Shown here: one piece after another, positions 8,730 through 19,957 of the stretch
How positions within the stretch are numbered: position 1 is the first letter of the stretch
Layout: every line of letters starts with the position of its first letter
Assembly (NCBI RefSeq): GCF_004378855.1
Contig: NZ_RYYL01000004.1
Location: 122,614 to 186,613 of the forward strand
DNA length: 64,000 nt
Direction of reading: 5' to 3'
Origin: Campylobacter sp. US33a
GTDB lineage: Bacteria; Campylobacterota; Campylobacteria; Campylobacterales; Campylobacteraceae
Notes under the pieces: generated by a model
Told to the model about the DNA's origin: nothing
Seen by the model: the letters and a program-made list of their open reading frames with translations, nothing else
The model's database searches: none
Position numbers and translations under genes: made by a program

Positions 8730-9608
8730 ATGAAGATTTTAACGCCAGCTACCAGTGCTAATTTAGGTCCAGGATTTGATTGTTTAGGGCTTAGTCTTGG
8801 CTTTTTTAATGAAGTAATTATAGAGCGAACTAAATTTTTTAGTATCAGCATTCAAGGAGAGGGTGCTAAGAATGTCTATGTTAAAAAAAATAATGTATTT
8901 GTAAATATTTTTAATACAATTTATGAAAAACTAACAGGACAAAAGGATAATTTTCGTTTTATTTTCCATAATAAAATTCCTTTTTCTAGGGGTCTTGGTA
9001 GTTCATCCGCAGTCATTGTGGCAGCCATTGCAAGTGCTTATGAAATGAGCGGAGTTAAAGTTTCAAGACAAGAAATTCTAAATGAAGCCTTAAAATATGA
9101 AAGTCATCCTGATAATATCGCTCCAGCCACGCTTGGTGGTTTTGTTTGTTCTATGGTTGCAAACAATCAAGTCTATAGTATAAAAAAAGCTATTGATAAA
9201 GATTTAAAAGCTGTAGTGCTTATCCCTAATGTGCCAATGAATACCAATAAAAGTAGGACTTTACTACCAAAATCATATCCAATGAAAGATTGCGTGTTTA
9301 ATCTTTCGCATTCTTCTTTTTTAACAGCTTGTTTTTTAGAGAAAAAATATGATTTATTAAAAATTGCAAGTTTGGATCGAATTCATCAATATAAAAGAAT
9401 GAAGCTTTTGCCGGAGCTTTTTGAGGTGCAAAAAATAGCTTTGGAAAATAAAGCTTTAATGAGTACACTTTCAGGCTCAGGTTCAAGCTTTTTTTCTATA
9501 ACTTATCAAGATGATGCAAAACATTTGCAAGAGATTTTACAAACTAAATTCCCTCATTTTAGAGTTGAAATTTTAGAATTTGATGATAAAGGATTTGAAA
9601 TTTGCTAA
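8730..9608 (+). CDS. thrB: homoserine kinase
   Basis: A 292-residue GHMP kinase that phosphorylates homoserine for threonine synthesis. The GHMP ATP-binding motif PFSRGLGSSSAV sits near residue 86, the N-terminal PATSANLGPGFDCLG is typical of ThrB, and a C-terminal STLSGSGSSFFS glycine-rich motif 3 is intact. It starts 7 bases after the tsaB-like stop. Confidence 0.95.
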   Translation: MKILTPATSANLGPGFDCLGLSLGFFNEVIIERTKFFSISIQGEGAKNVYVKKNNVFVNIFNTIYEKLTGQKDNFRFIFHNKIPFSRGLGSSSAVIVAAIASAYEMSGVKVSRQEILNEALKYESHPDNIAPATLGGFVCSMVANNQVYSIKKAIDKDLKAVVLIPNVPMNTNKSRTLLPKSYPMKDCVFNLSHSSFLTACFLEKKYDLLKIASLDRIHQYKRMKLLPELFEVQKIALENKALMSTLSGSGSSFFSITYQDDAKHLQEILQTKFPHFRVEILEFDDKGFEIC

Positions 9609-9632
9609 AAACTTATAAAAAAAGATATAATT

Positions 9633-9887
9633 TTGAAAAATCATATACCCATTAGAATGTGCATTGTATGCAAGAATCGTTTTGAGCAACAAAAGTTATA
9701 TAGATTTCAAATTCAATCATCTAAAATCATTAAAGCAAGTGGGTTTGGACGGAGTTTGTATATTTGTGATGAATGTGTATTGCAAGAAAAGAAAATATAC
9801 AAGGCATTTTTAAGAGTGTGTAAAACTTTGAATTTAAATACATTACAGCAGGATCTAAAGGAGATAATTTTAAATGGCAAAGATTAG
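9633..9887 (+). CDS. YlxR-family (DUF448) small RNA-binding protein
   Basis: An 84-residue protein beginning [13 protein letters not shown], the YlxR signature, with a second cysteine pair (CDEC) and a basic C-terminal helix. YlxR genes lie beside infB in many bacteria, and the fold is RNA-binding (RNase P association has been reported in B. subtilis). It starts with TTG at 9633 and overlaps infB by 14 bases. Position, size and motif agree. Confidence 0.85.
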   Translation: MKNHIPIRMCIVCKNRFEQQKLYRFQIQSSKIIKASGFGRSLYICDECVLQEKKIYKAFLRVCKTLNLNTLQQDLKEIILNGKD

Positions 9888-12486
9888 AATTCATGAAATT
9901 GCAAAAGAATTAGGATATGATAGTAAAGAGATTATCGAAAAAGCAAATGAATTAGGTTTAAATATCAAGACTGCTTCAAATGCGGTAGAATCTGAAGTCG
10001 CAGCAGCGATTTATGAATACATACAAACAAAAACCATTCCAGAGGCCTTTAAAAAAACGCAAAAGAAAAGCGGTATAAAAAAAGCTAAAGAAAAAGACGA
10101 AAATAAAGAAAAAGAAACAAAAGCTACTAAAATTTCGGAAGAAAAAAAATCTTCAGAAAAAATTACAGCAGATGCTGATAAAAGAGTTGGAGAGAAGCCA
10201 AGTATCACTCATTCCACTTTGCCAGAAGAAAAGAAAATTCAGAGCGAAGAAAGCGTCGTTACACCTAGTATTGCAAGTGCTACCTTAGCAAAGAGAAGAG
10301 GGCTTGTTATCGTTAAAAAGAAAAAAGATGAGTTATCTTCTGGTTCTTCTCAGGTTGCACAAGAAGAGCCAAAATTAAATCAAGATAAAATCAGTCTTTC
10401 AATGATGTTTTCCAATGCAGATGAAAATTTGAAAAAAAAGAAAAAAGATAAAAAACCAAGTCTTGCAGTAAAAAAAGAAAGTGCTGAAAAAATGGACTTT
10501 TTGAGCAATCATGAATTCGGCGATATTGCTTTAGAAGATGAAGATATGGTGGTTTTACCTGATTTTAGTATCAAAGAGCAAAACAATGCCCCTGCTATAA
10601 AAAAACAACCTAGTGTGTTAAGACAGTCTTTTAATAATTCTATTAATCAATTTTCAGAAGGCGGTATCCAAAGAAGAAGTCGTAAAAAGCCGCCTAAAAA
10701 GGTAGAGAAAAAAGAAAGTGAAGCTATAACCAGTGTAGAAATTCCAAAAGAAATTCGTGTGTATGAATTTGCGGATAAAATAGGAAAAAACACAAGCGAA
10801 ATCATTTCAAAGCTTTTTATGCTTGGAATGATGACTACAAAAAATGACTTTTTAGATGAAGATGCGATTGAAATTTTAGCTGCTGAATTTGGTATAGAGA
10901 TTAATATTGTTAATGAGACTGATGAATTTGATTATGTTAAAGAATATGACAAGCATCATAAGGGTGAAAATTTAGTTACTAGAGCACCGGTTATTACCAT
11001 TATGGGACATGTTGATCATGGAAAAACTTCTTTATTGGATTACATAAGAAATTCGCGTATTGCAAGTGGCGAGGCAGGAGGGATCACTCAACATGTAGGC
11101 GCTTATATGATAGAAAAAGATGGTCGCAAAATCACTTTTATCGATACTCCAGGTCACGAAGCATTTACAGCAATGCGTGCAAGGGGTGCGAGTATAACAG
11201 ATATTGTTATTATCGTTGTTGCGGCAGATGATGGAGTAAAGCCACAAACTAAAGAAGCGATTAATCACGCAAAAGCTGCCGGTGTGCCTATCATCATAGC
11301 AGTAAATAAAATGGATAAAGAAGCTGCAAATCCTGATATGGTAAAAACTCAACTTGCTGAAATGGAAATTATGCCTGTAGAGTGGGGTGGAAGCTATGAA
11401 TTTGTTCCAGTTTCTGCTAAAACAGGTATGGGGATAGAAGAGTTACTTGAAATTGTGCTTTTGCAAGCTGATATTTTAGAGCTTAAGGCCGATCCTAAAC
11501 ATTTTGCTAAGGCAAGCATCATAGAAAGTTCCGTGCAAAAAGGCAGAGGTCCTGTTGCAACCATTATCGTGCAAAATGGGACTTTAACTGTGGGAAGCAC
11601 TGTTGTTGCGGGTGAGGCTTATGGAAAGATTCGTGCTATAAGCAATGATCAAGGTAAGGCTTTGAAAGAGATTAAACCTGGTGAGTGTGGTGTTATTATA
11701 GGTCTTAGTGAGGTAGCGGATGCTGGAGAAACTTTGATCGCTGTAAAAACCGATAAAGAAGCTAGAGAGTATGCTGCTAAGCGTTATGAATATAATCGTC
11801 AAAAAGAGCTTAGCAAATCAACTAAAGTCAGTATTGATGAGCTTGGGGCAAAGATTAAAGAAGGTAATTTAAAAGCCTTACCTGTGATTTTAAAAGCCGA
11901 TGTGCAAGGATCATTAGAAGCCTTAAAAGCAAGTTTGGAGAAACTTAGAAACGATGAAATTAAAGTTAATATTATTCACAGCGGAGTAGGGGGAATCACA
12001 CAAAGCGATATAGAACTTGCAAGTGCGAGTGAGAATTCTATCGTGCTAGGCTTTAATATCCGTCCAACCGGCGAAGTAAAAGAGCGTGCAAAAGATAAAG
12101 GCGTGGAAATTAAAACTTATAATGTAATTTATAATTTACTTGATGATGTAAAAGCTTTGCTTGGTGGTATGATGAGTCCTATTATTTCAGAAGAGCAGCT
12201 TGGACAAGCAGAGATTAGACAAGTGATTAATGTGCCAAAAATCGGACAAATTGCAGGTTGCATGGTGACTGAAGGTGTAATCAACCGCGGGGCTAAAATT
12301 CGCCTTATCCGCGAAGGAGTTGTTGTGTATGAAGGCAATGTAAGCTCACTTAAACGCTTTAAAGATGATGCTAAAGAAGTGGCAAAAGGCTATGAGTGTG
12401 GCGTTGGTATAGAAGGATGTGATGATATGAGAGTGGGCGATTATATAGAAAGCTATAAAGAAGTAGAGGAACAAGCAAGTCTATGA
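9874..12486 (+). CDS. infB: translation initiation factor IF-2
   Basis: An 870-residue IF-2. An IF2_N winged domain at the start ([20 protein letters not shown]) is followed by a long Lys/Glu-rich linker (residues about 55-280), a second IF2_N segment, and the GTPase domain: G1 GHVDHGKT near residue 377, G3 [13 protein letters not shown]4 NKMDK, G5 SAKTG. C-terminal domains II-IV end near VGDYIESY. It places initiator tRNA on the 30S subunit. It overlaps ylxR upstream and rbfA downstream (4 bases). Confidence 0.97.
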   Translation: MAKIRIHEIAKELGYDSKEIIEKANELGLNIKTASNAVESEVAAAIYEYIQTKTIPEAFKKTQKKSGIKKAKEKDENKEKETKATKISEEKKSSEKITADADKRVGEKPSITHSTLPEEKKIQSEESVVTPSIASATLAKRRGLVIVKKKKDELSSGSSQVAQEEPKLNQDKISLSMMFSNADENLKKKKKDKKPSLAVKKESAEKMDFLSNHEFGDIALEDEDMVVLPDFSIKEQNNAPAIKKQPSVLRQSFNNSINQFSEGGIQRRSRKKPPKKVEKKESEAITSVEIPKEIRVYEFADKIGKNTSEIISKLFMLGMMTTKNDFLDEDAIEILAAEFGIEINIVNETDEFDYVKEYDKHHKGENLVTRAPVITIMGHVDHGKTSLLDYIRNSRIASGEAGGITQHVGAYMIEKDGRKITFIDTPGHEAFTAMRARGASITDIVIIVVAADDGVKPQTKEAINHAKAAGVPIIIAVNKMDKEAANPDMVKTQLAEMEIMPVEWGGSYEFVPVSAKTGMGIEELLEIVLLQADILELKADPKHFAKASIIESSVQKGRGPVATIIVQNGTLTVGSTVVAGEAYGKIRAISNDQGKALKEIKPGECGVIIGLSEVADAGETLIAVKTDKEAREYAAKRYEYNRQKELSKSTKVSIDELGAKIKEGNLKALPVILKADVQGSLEALKASLEKLRNDEIKVNIIHSGVGGITQSDIELASASENSIVLGFNIRPTGEVKERAKDKGVEIKTYNVIYNLLDDVKALLGGMMSPIISEEQLGQAEIRQVINVPKIGQIAGCMVTEGVINRGAKIRLIREGVVVYEGNVSSLKRFKDDAKEVAKGYECGVGIEGCDDMRVGDYIESYKEVEEQASL

Positions 12487-12845
12487 ATCCAGCTGAAATC
12501 AAAAAACTTCGCACAGAGAGTATTTTAAAAGAGCTTATTCCTGAAGCTTTGGCGAGTTTAGATGATGAGAATTTAAAAAATCTTTGCGTGGTTGATGTGG
12601 AGTGTAAAAAAGGTAGATACGATGCCTTTGTGTATTTGGATAAAATGTTTTTCAATACTCATGAGCAAGAAAAGATTTTACTTTCTTTGAAAAAAGCAAG
12701 CAAGGCTTTGCAAAATTACTGCATGAGTGAGCAAGGCTGGTATAGGTGCCCGAATTTTCACTTTAAATTTGATGATAGGCTTGAATATCAAAACCATATG
12801 GATGCTTTATTTGAAAAAATCAAAAAGGAACAAAATGAATCTTAA
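12483..12845 (+). CDS. rbfA: ribosome-binding factor A
   Basis: A 120-residue KH-fold protein that binds the 5' helix of 16S rRNA during late 30S maturation and cold adaptation. It has the family's N-terminal helix ([17 protein letters not shown]) and the central strand-helix-strand. It overlaps infB by the ATGA quartet and rimP by 11 bases, the classic infB-rbfA-rimP order with everything coupled. Confidence 0.9.
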   Translation: MNPAEIKKLRTESILKELIPEALASLDDENLKNLCVVDVECKKGRYDAFVYLDKMFFNTHEQEKILLSLKKASKALQNYCMSEQGWYRCPNFHFKFDDRLEYQNHMDALFEKIKKEQNES

Positions 12846-13257
12846 AGCACTTTGTAAAGAAGCAGGGCTTAGCTTTTATGATGATGAGCTAGTAAGTGAA
12901 AATGGTAGAAAGATTTATAGAATTTATGTGCAAAAAGAAGGCGGGGTAAATCTTGATGATTGTGCTAGGCTTAGTGAGATTTTATCGCCTATTTTTGATG
13001 TAGAACCGCCAGTTAGCGGCGAGTATTTTTTAGAAGTATCAAGCTGTGGGCTTGAGAGAAAACTTAGCAAAATCGAGCATTTTGCAAAAAGCATTAACGA
13101 ACTTGTAAAAATCACAACTAGTGAAAAAGAAAAGATCGAAGCAAAAATCATCGCTGTAAATGATGAAAATATCACTTTAGAAAATTTAGAAACTCAAGAA
13201 AAAACTACTATAAATTTTAGCAACATAAAAAAAGCTAAAACCTTTGTGCAGTGGTAG
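12835..13257 (+). CDS. rimP: ribosome maturation factor RimP
   Basis: A 140-residue RimP beginning [20 protein letters not shown]. The ATG at 12835 is chosen over an in-frame ATG at 12727 because the latter would run 119 bases into rbfA. The two-domain layout is visible: N-terminal alpha/beta with PPVSGEYFLEVSSCGLERKL (family motif VSSPGxxRPL), then a small SH3-like C-terminal barrel. It assists 30S assembly. Confidence 0.92.
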   Translation: MNLKALCKEAGLSFYDDELVSENGRKIYRIYVQKEGGVNLDDCARLSEILSPIFDVEPPVSGEYFLEVSSCGLERKLSKIEHFAKSINELVKITTSEKEKIEAKIIAVNDENITLENLETQEKTTINFSNIKKAKTFVQW

Positions 13258-13294
13258 AATAATAAATTTTTTAATATCTAAAAAGGCTTATTTT

Positions 13295-15439
13295 GTGAAT
13301 ATAAATTCAATTGATGATTATGAAAAATTTTTAAATATAGTTTATGAAGGGTATAAAAATAAACTTTTAGAATTTAAAAAAGATGATATAGAATTTTATA
13401 AAAATAACAATGAAATCAAAAAATTAAAAACAAAAGAAGGTTATTATTTTTATGTTGCTAAAAACGCAAAATCAATAGTATCGTTTGCCAGTGCAAGCAA
13501 AAAATTATGCGATACATTTACTATGGATAGTTTTTTAGATAAATTAAAAGGTGTTGTTGATAAGCAAATTAGATCTTATAATCCTATTATATATAAAGAT
13601 ATTTTAGAAAGCAGCGGTTTGGTTTCAGATAGTTCAGATTATTTTTTGATTCCTTCAAATCCAAAAGTTTTTGATCTTGAAGGATATGTTGATGAAAATA
13701 AAGGTAAAGAATTAACATGGGGTGAAAAAGGAGCAGGGGCGCTTTTAAGCATGAAGTCAAATAGTAAAGTATTTTTCTATATAGCTAGAGAATCTTTAGT
13801 TTGTTTTTATGGTGTAGTGAAAGAAATTAAAGAAGATGGAAAATTTATTATTAATAAAATTCAAAAATTAGAAAAAACAATAAGCTTAAATGATGCTAGA
13901 GAGTATGGCTTTAAAGTGCCTCAGCGTAATCAAAATTTTTATAATATGTTTGTCTTAAATTATCTATTATTGGCAAATAATTTAATAAAAGGTAAAAAAA
14001 TGATTATAGATGATGAAGTAAATATAAAAAATCCACCTTTAAATCAAATTCTTTATGGGCCTCCAGGGACAGGGAAAACTTATCATACCATTGATAAGGC
14101 TTTAGAGATTATATTAAAAGAAGAAAAAATACAAATTCCAAGTGAAGATGATAGAGTAAATAGAAAAAAGTTATTTGATGAGTATATAAAAAATGGACAA
14201 ATAGTTTTTACTACTTTTCATCAAAGCTATGGGTATGAAGAATTTGTAGAAGGTATAAAACCTGTTATGGATAGCGAGCAAGGTAATTCTAAAGAAGTAG
14301 AATATGAAATAAAAGATGGAGTTTTTAAAGAACTTTGTAAAAAAGCTAATAAAAATTACCTCTCATCAAATGAAAATAACAATGAGCTTGATTTAGATAA
14401 ATTGATTTTTGAATTTGCTAATTACATTAATCAAAATTTTATAAATAAGGGCGATGAATTTCCTCTAGAAAATAGGGTTAATATTAAAGAAATTCTTTTA
14501 AATTCTAAAGGCGAATATCGTTCTTTTTTATTGGGTGGATCAATAAAAAGTCCTCAAAGATTGACTATTGATATTATAAAAAGAGATTATTTAAATTTTA
14601 AAGAAAACAAAATTTTAGATTATAAAGATATCAAACCAAAATATGAAAGTCAAAGCGATTATCACGGAAATGCGATTTATTATTTTATGTTTTATAAAAA
14701 ATTAAAAGAATTTGAAAATACACAAAATGTAAGTTTTAAAAATATAAATGAGAAATTAAAGCCTTACATAATCATCATAGATGAAATCAATCGTGGTAAT
14801 GTAAGTAAGATTTTTGGTGAGCTTATCACCTTAATAGAACCTAGTAAAAGGATAGGTGAAAGCGAGGAATTAAAAATTACTTTGCCTTACAGCGGTGAAA
14901 AATTTGGAGTGCCTAAAAATGTATATATCATAGGCACTATGAATACAGCTGATAGAAGCATCACTTCACTTGATACAGCTTTAAGAAGACGCTTTGAATT
15001 TGTAGAGATGATGCCTGATGTAAGCAAATTATCTATAGATTGTGAAGGTGTTAATTTGCAAGAATTATTAAAAGCTATCAATACTCGTATAGAATACTTG
15101 CTAGATAGAGAAAAGACTATAGGACACGCATTTTTTATAAGCATTGATAGTTTAGAGAAATTAAAAAATGTTTTTCAAAATAAAATCATCCCATTATTGC
15201 AAGAGTATTTTTATAATAATTATGCTTTGATTGATGCAGTTTTAAATAATAATGGTATGATTTTTGAAGATAAAAAAGATAATAAATATTTACAAAAAAT
15301 AAAAAATTTAGATAATGTAGATAACGAAAAAAATATTTATAATATCACCTCATTTAATGATGAAATTTGGGATAAACCAGAAACATATCAAGCTATTTAT
15401 GATGATGAGAAAAATAAAACAAAAAATGATGAACAATAA
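13295..15439 (+). CDS. McrB-like AAA+ GTPase of a modification-dependent (type IV) restriction system
   Basis: Starting at GTG 13295 (AAAAGG eight bases upstream) the protein has 714 residues. An unclassified N-terminal region of about 240 residues should carry target recognition. Then comes the AAA+ motor: Walker A GPPGTGKT near residue 255, the McrB-typical TFHQSYGYEEFVEGIKP, Walker B IIIIDEINRGN near residue 493, and the signature GTMNTADRSI plus the arginine-finger run LRRRFEF. About 230 residues separate Walker A and B, an insert seen in many McrB homologues. It follows rimP by 37 bases and overlaps mcrC by 14, so it probably shares the infB-rimP transcript. Modified-DNA restriction is inferred. 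Confidence 0.85.
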   Translation: MNINSIDDYEKFLNIVYEGYKNKLLEFKKDDIEFYKNNNEIKKLKTKEGYYFYVAKNAKSIVSFASASKKLCDTFTMDSFLDKLKGVVDKQIRSYNPIIYKDILESSGLVSDSSDYFLIPSNPKVFDLEGYVDENKGKELTWGEKGAGALLSMKSNSKVFFYIARESLVCFYGVVKEIKEDGKFIINKIQKLEKTISLNDAREYGFKVPQRNQNFYNMFVLNYLLLANNLIKGKKMIIDDEVNIKNPPLNQILYGPPGTGKTYHTIDKALEIILKEEKIQIPSEDDRVNRKKLFDEYIKNGQIVFTTFHQSYGYEEFVEGIKPVMDSEQGNSKEVEYEIKDGVFKELCKKANKNYLSSNENNNELDLDKLIFEFANYINQNFINKGDEFPLENRVNIKEILLNSKGEYRSFLLGGSIKSPQRLTIDIIKRDYLNFKENKILDYKDIKPKYESQSDYHGNAIYYFMFYKKLKEFENTQNVSFKNINEKLKPYIIIIDEINRGNVSKIFGELITLIEPSKRIGESEELKITLPYSGEKFGVPKNVYIIGTMNTADRSITSLDTALRRRFEFVEMMPDVSKLSIDCEGVNLQELLKAINTRIEYLLDREKTIGHAFFISIDSLEKLKNVFQNKIIPLLQEYFYNNYALIDAVLNNNGMIFEDKKDNKYLQKIKNLDNVDNEKNIYNITSFNDEIWDKPETYQAIYDDEKNKTKNDEQ

Positions 15440-16775
15440 CATTTTTTCCATCATCGAGCACCAAGCCTTTTGCGAAGAAGATTTAAAAGAAATTTTTAAA
15501 GAAAAGGCTGGAAAATTTTATGAAGAACTAGAAAATTTCGCAAAAAATAACGAAAATTTTCTAGGCTTTAAAAACAAAAACACTTTAAAAGCTAAAAATT
15601 ATGTAGGCATTATACAAACCAAAAGCGGAGTTTTGGAGATCTTGCCAAAATGCACGGACTTAGAAAGCTATAAAGAAGAAAAAAATTCATCGAATATTTC
15701 ACAAGAAAAACTAATAAAAGCTTATGATTTATCGCAAATAAATAAAACGAATCAAGATGATGATTTTTATGAAAAAGATTTTAAATTTAACCCCAAAATT
15801 CTTTTAATCAATATGTTAAAAACCTTAAAAAACTCTCCTTTTAAAAAATCTCAAATTTCATCTTTGCAAAGTTCTAAAACGCCTTTGCTTGAAGTATTTA
15901 TTATGATGTTTTTAGATGAATTTGATAGTGTGTATAAAAAAGGCTTGATGAGATCTTATGTAAATAGCGAAGAAAATAGAGCTTTTTTAAAAGGAAAATT
16001 ACTATTTAATGAGCATATAAAATCAAATTTAATCCACAAAGAAAGATTTTTTACAAGTTTTGATGAGTTTGTTTTGGATATAGCACCAAATCGTCTCATC
16101 AAATCAACTCTAAATTTCTTAAAATCCAAAACAACTACTAATAAATTTAGAATCATCAAAGCTATGCAAATTCTTGATGAGGTAGAATTTTCTAAAAATT
16201 ATGAAAAAGATTTTAGCTTTAAAATTTCAAGACATTTTGATTATTATGAAAATATACTTTCTTGGTGTAAGATATTTTTGCAAAATCAAAGCTTTGCTCC
16301 ATATAAAGGTAAAAACGAAGCCTTTGCTTTACTTTTTCCTATGGAAAAACTTTTTGAAAACTATGTGGCTTATATGTTTAAACTTGCTAATCCTAGTGAA
16401 AATGTAAAAGCCCAAAGTAGTGGAAAGTATTTAATCTCAAAAAATGATGAAAAATGTTTTATGTTAAAACCTGATTTATATATAGAAAATAAAATGATCC
16501 TAGATACCAAATGGAAAATTCCAGATGATAACGAAGATGAGAAAAAGCATGGCATATCGCAAAGCGATTTATACCAAATGTTTGCTTATGCTTGTAATTT
16601 TAAGATAAATGATATAAAGCTTATTTATCCGCTTTGTAAAAGAACAATGGAGTTAAAAAATAAAATAAAAGAATTAGAATTTAACGCAAGTAAGCATTTG
16701 GCATTTTTAAACAATGATGGTTTTTTGAAAACAAATATAAAAGTCCAAGTCTTTTTCGTACCTTTGCCCTTCTAA
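15426..16775 (+). CDS. McrC-like nuclease subunit
   Basis: 449 residues from the first of two tandem ATGs (15426, 15429), overlapping the end of mcrB by 14 bases. The N-terminal half has the McrC-type [18 protein letters not shown] segment. The C-terminal PD-(D/E)XK nuclease core shows [16 protein letters not shown] (catalytic D and the DTK triad). McrC docks on the McrB ring, stimulates GTP hydrolysis and cuts DNA. The stop overlaps the stop of the convergent ybeY in the quartet CTAA. I see no frameshift, so the pair looks functional. Confidence 0.85.
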   Translation: MMNNNIFSIIEHQAFCEEDLKEIFKEKAGKFYEELENFAKNNENFLGFKNKNTLKAKNYVGIIQTKSGVLEILPKCTDLESYKEEKNSSNISQEKLIKAYDLSQINKTNQDDDFYEKDFKFNPKILLINMLKTLKNSPFKKSQISSLQSSKTPLLEVFIMMFLDEFDSVYKKGLMRSYVNSEENRAFLKGKLLFNEHIKSNLIHKERFFTSFDEFVLDIAPNRLIKSTLNFLKSKTTTNKFRIIKAMQILDEVEFSKNYEKDFSFKISRHFDYYENILSWCKIFLQNQSFAPYKGKNEAFALLFPMEKLFENYVAYMFKLANPSENVKAQSSGKYLISKNDEKCFMLKPDLYIENKMILDTKWKIPDDNEDEKKHGISQSDLYQMFAYACNFKINDIKLIYPLCKRTMELKNKIKELEFNASKHLAFLNNDGFLKTNIKVQVFFVPLPF

Positions 16776-17179
16776 CTTTGAGTTCTTATAATCAAACTTG
16801 GCGGAAGTTTAAAAAATTCTATCAACTCTCTTTCTTTCTCTCTCATTTGCCCTTGATCGTTTTCGTGATCAAAGCCCATTAAATGCAAAAGTGCGTGGAT
16901 AAAAAGCAAGGAAATTTCATCTTCAAAACTGTGCCCAAATTCCTTTGCTTTTTGCTCCGCTAAATTTTTATTAATCACAACTGAACCTAAAGGCAAATTG
17001 TCGTGGATATTTTCAAGTGGGAAGGAAAGCACATCGGTGGTTTTGTCGATATTTCTTTGAGAAAGGTTAATTTCTCTCATCTCTTTATCATCAACAAAAA
17101 CAAGTTCCACATCTTTAGAAGTCATTTTGTTAGCGATTTTCTCTAAAAAAGCACAACTTTCATCACAAAGTATCATCAC
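16772..17179 (-). CDS. ybeY: endoribonuclease YbeY
   Basis: A 135-residue UPF0054 metallo-RNase with the full zinc motif [11 protein letters not shown] (HxxxHxxGxDH), preceded by the conserved [13 protein letters not shown] segment. YbeY acts in 16S rRNA 3'-end maturation and 70S quality control. It is last in a minus-strand run and overlaps the map stop by 4 bases. Confidence 0.95.
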   Translation of the reverse strand: MMILCDESCAFLEKIANKMTSKDVELVFVDDKEMREINLSQRNIDKTTDVLSFPLENIHDNLPLGSVVINKNLAEQKAKEFGHSFEDEISLLFIHALLHLMGFDHENDQGQMREKERELIEFFKLPPSLIIRTQS

Positions 17180-17937
17180 TCATCCACAGAAAGAATTTGC
17201 GCTTTTTTACCTACAATGGCGACGCAATGCTCATAATGTGCAGCATTGAGTCCATCAGCACTACCCGCATCCCATTTTCCATTGTAATGTTTTGGAGTGC
17301 CATCTTTTTGACAAATCATAGGTTCTATGCAAAAAACCATACCTTCTTTGATTTTTGGTCCGCTTTTTGCACTTGCGCCATTTTCAAGATAGTTTAAAAT
17401 TTCAGGCTCGCCGTGTGGTTTGCGACCTATGCCATGTCCGCAGTATCCGCGAAGTGGTACAAAGCCACGAGAATGTATAAATTCGCCCAAAAATGCCGAA
17501 AGTTCTTTAAATCGCATTCCTTCGCGAATTTCATCGATAGCGCCATATAAGGCATCTTTGGCGCAAGCGATGAGTTTTTCATCTTGGCTTGAAATTTTTC
17601 CTATGGCTATGGTGCGCGCTGCATCGCCATAATATCCATTTAAAAAAGTTCCCACATCAAGCCCTAAAATGTCGCCTTCTTTGATGATTTTTTCATCAGG
17701 AATTCCGTGTATGCAAACTTGATTTAAAGAAATGCAAATAGCACCAGGAAAGCCATAAAGCCCTTTAAAAGATGGTTTTGCACCATGACTTAGTATGAAA
17801 TCTTCAGCCATTTTATCGATTTGTTTTAGGCTCATACCCACTTTAATTTCTTTTTCTAAAAAATCCAGTGTTTTGGCTACGATTTTATTAGCTGCTCTTA
17901 GTTTTTCTATTTCTTCAGGTTTTTTTAATTCTATCAT
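17176..17937 (-). CDS. map: methionine aminopeptidase, type I
   Basis: A 253-residue MetAP-I. Metal ligands are recognisable: D in [18 protein letters not shown] (two aspartates), H in [16 protein letters not shown] in FCIEPMI, and the last E near YEHCVAIV. It removes the initiator methionine from nascent proteins. It is 10 bases downstream of murI and coupled to ybeY. Confidence 0.95.
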   Translation of the reverse strand: MIELKKPEEIEKLRAANKIVAKTLDFLEKEIKVGMSLKQIDKMAEDFILSHGAKPSFKGLYGFPGAICISLNQVCIHGIPDEKIIKEGDILGLDVGTFLNGYYGDAARTIAIGKISSQDEKLIACAKDALYGAIDEIREGMRFKELSAFLGEFIHSRGFVPLRGYCGHGIGRKPHGEPEILNYLENGASAKSGPKIKEGMVFCIEPMICQKDGTPKHYNGKWDAGSADGLNAAHYEHCVAIVGKKAQILSVDE

Positions 17938-17947
17938 TTTTTAATCC

Positions 17948-18700
17948 TTAATTTTCATTAATATTAAGCCAAATTTTGGCAGTGTTTTTTAAAGAATTTA
18001 CATCGCTGGACGCATAAAAATTTAGCTTTGCTTTATGTTTTAAAGTTGGTAAATCTTTATGGGTTTTTAAAAAATCCACAATGGCATCGCCAGAATGTAT
18101 AAGCTTGGTATTTTCTCCAAAATACTCGCTTAAAGCTTTTGAGATTAACGGAAAATGCGTGCAAGCCAAAATCAGTCCATCGGGCTTTTGAATATCCTTA
18201 AAATAATACTCAAAAGCACTTTGTAGAAACTCACCTTCGAAAATTCCTTCCTCAACCATAGGGACAAAAAGACTAGTGGAAAGAGCATTGATATGATTAA
18301 AACCTTCTTTTTGCAAACGATCTTGATAGGCTTTTGAATTTATAGTGGCTTTTGTAGCTATGACAAGAATGTTTTGATTTTTTTTTAGAGTTTTTTTGGT
18401 AGCCTCGATCCCAGCGTCAATAACACCATAAATGGGAAATTTAGCTTTTTCTTGTAAAGCTTTGAGTGCATAAGCGCTTGCGGTATTGCAAGCAATGATC
18501 AGCATATCAATGTCAAATTTTTCAAAAAAATCAAGTGCTTCAAGGCAAAATTTAATGATAGTGTCTTTATCTTTTACTCCATAAGGAACGCGTGCGGTAT
18601 CGCCGTAATAAATTACTTCATTAAATAAATTCGCCTCATACAAAGACTTTAAAACACTAAGTCCACCAACGCCACTATCAAAAACACCGATTTTCATCAT
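17948..18700 (-). CDS. murI: glutamate racemase
   Basis: A 250-residue MurI that supplies D-glutamate for peptidoglycan. Both catalytic cysteines are present in their motifs: IIACNTASAYAL and GLILACTHFPLI, with the N-terminal GVFDSGVGGLSVL. Two tandem ATGs (18700 and 18697) make the start ambiguous by one residue. It is 12 bases downstream of nhaA. Confidence 0.95.
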   Translation of the reverse strand: MMKIGVFDSGVGGLSVLKSLYEANLFNEVIYYGDTARVPYGVKDKDTIIKFCLEALDFFEKFDIDMLIIACNTASAYALKALQEKAKFPIYGVIDAGIEATKKTLKKNQNILVIATKATINSKAYQDRLQKEGFNHINALSTSLFVPMVEEGIFEGEFLQSAFEYYFKDIQKPDGLILACTHFPLISKALSEYFGENTKLIHSGDAIVDFLKTHKDLPTLKHKAKLNFYASSDVNSLKNTAKIWLNINEN

Positions 18701-18712
18701 TATTTACAAAAT

Positions 18713-19864
18713 TTATTTGATAATTCTTAAATACAAATATCCCACTAAGGCACTTAAAAAACTCGCAATCAAAATAGCAAGCCTATCGGCGTGTTCAAAA
18801 ATAGCACTGTCTTGGTAAGCTAAACCATCAATAAATAAGCTCATAGTAAAGCCAATTCCTGTTAAAATGCAAATTCCATAGAATTGTGAATATTTTACAC
18901 CTTCTGGCAATTTTGCAAGTTTGAGTTTAATGCTAAGATAAGAAAATAAAAACACTCCGACTTGTTTGCCTATAAAAAGTCCTAAAATAATACCTAAGCT
19001 TACAGGAGCAAGCAGGGAAGAGAAACTCATTCCGCTAATGTCAATTCCAGCGTTTGCAAAAGCAAATAAAGGCAAAATAAAATAAATTACCCAAGGGTTT
19101 AAATCATGATGTAAATCTTGCACGAAATCTTGCCCATTTTTGCGTTCCATTGGTATAAATAAAGCAACGATAATACCCGCCAAAGTTGCATGCACTCCAC
19201 TTTTTAGCATTGCTACCCATAATACAACGCCCACTAAAACATAAAAAGGCAGATGTGAAATTCTAAAATAATTAAGTAAAAACAATGCCCCTATGCAAAG
19301 TAAAGAAATGAAAATCGCAAGAGTAGAGAGCTCACTAGTGTAAAATAAAGCAATGATAATAATTGCTCCTAAATCATCAAAAATTGCCAAAGAAAGCAAA
19401 AATAGTTTTAAGCTTGTAGGAATTTTATTTCCCAAAAGCATTAAAATTCCCACCGCAAAAGCAATATCTGTGGCTGTTGGTATCGCCCAACCTTTCATTG
19501 CAAATATATCTTGATGATTGATAGAGGCAAAGATTAAAGCAGGAGCTATCATACCGCCTAATGCACCAAAAATAGGCAAGGAAACAGAGCGGATATTGCG
19601 AAGTTGTCCCCTTAAAACTTCATGTTTTAATTCAAGTCCTATGCTAAGGAAAAAAACAGCAATCAGACCATCATTTATCCATAAAAGTAAGGGTTTGAAA
19701 ATTTCAAAATCATTGATTTTAAAGCCAAAATCTGTATGTAAAAAATTATCATAAATTAGGCTTAGAGAAGAATTCTTACATGCTAAAGCAAAAAAAGTAC
19801 AAAAGATCAGCAAAACACCTGGAAAAGACTCGCTTTGAATAATTTTTTTAAAATTTTGCATCAT
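18713..19864 (-). CDS. nhaA: Na+/H+ antiporter NhaA
   Basis: A 383-residue membrane protein with about 12 spans. The paired aspartates of the ion site are seen in [12 protein letters not shown], and the unwound-helix region [13 protein letters not shown] is typical of NhaA. It exports Na+ in exchange for protons. From memory, C. jejuni usually has two adjacent nhaA genes next to murI; only one is present here, and the 93 bases upstream contain no remnant. Confidence 0.95.
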   Translation of the reverse strand: MMQNFKKIIQSESFPGVLLIFCTFFALACKNSSLSLIYDNFLHTDFGFKINDFEIFKPLLLWINDGLIAVFFLSIGLELKHEVLRGQLRNIRSVSLPIFGALGGMIAPALIFASINHQDIFAMKGWAIPTATDIAFAVGILMLLGNKIPTSLKLFLLSLAIFDDLGAIIIIALFYTSELSTLAIFISLLCIGALFLLNYFRISHLPFYVLVGVVLWVAMLKSGVHATLAGIIVALFIPMERKNGQDFVQDLHHDLNPWVIYFILPLFAFANAGIDISGMSFSSLLAPVSLGIILGLFIGKQVGVFLFSYLSIKLKLAKLPEGVKYSQFYGICILTGIGFTMSLFIDGLAYQDSAIFEHADRLAILIASFLSALVGYLYLRIIK

Positions 19865-19957
19865 AATCCTTGAAAAGTTTTTAAAAAGCTTATTTTACCG
19901 TTAAAATACAAATTTTTAGTTTAAAATTTGAGAAAAGTAAAGCCTTGTTTCCAAGGC

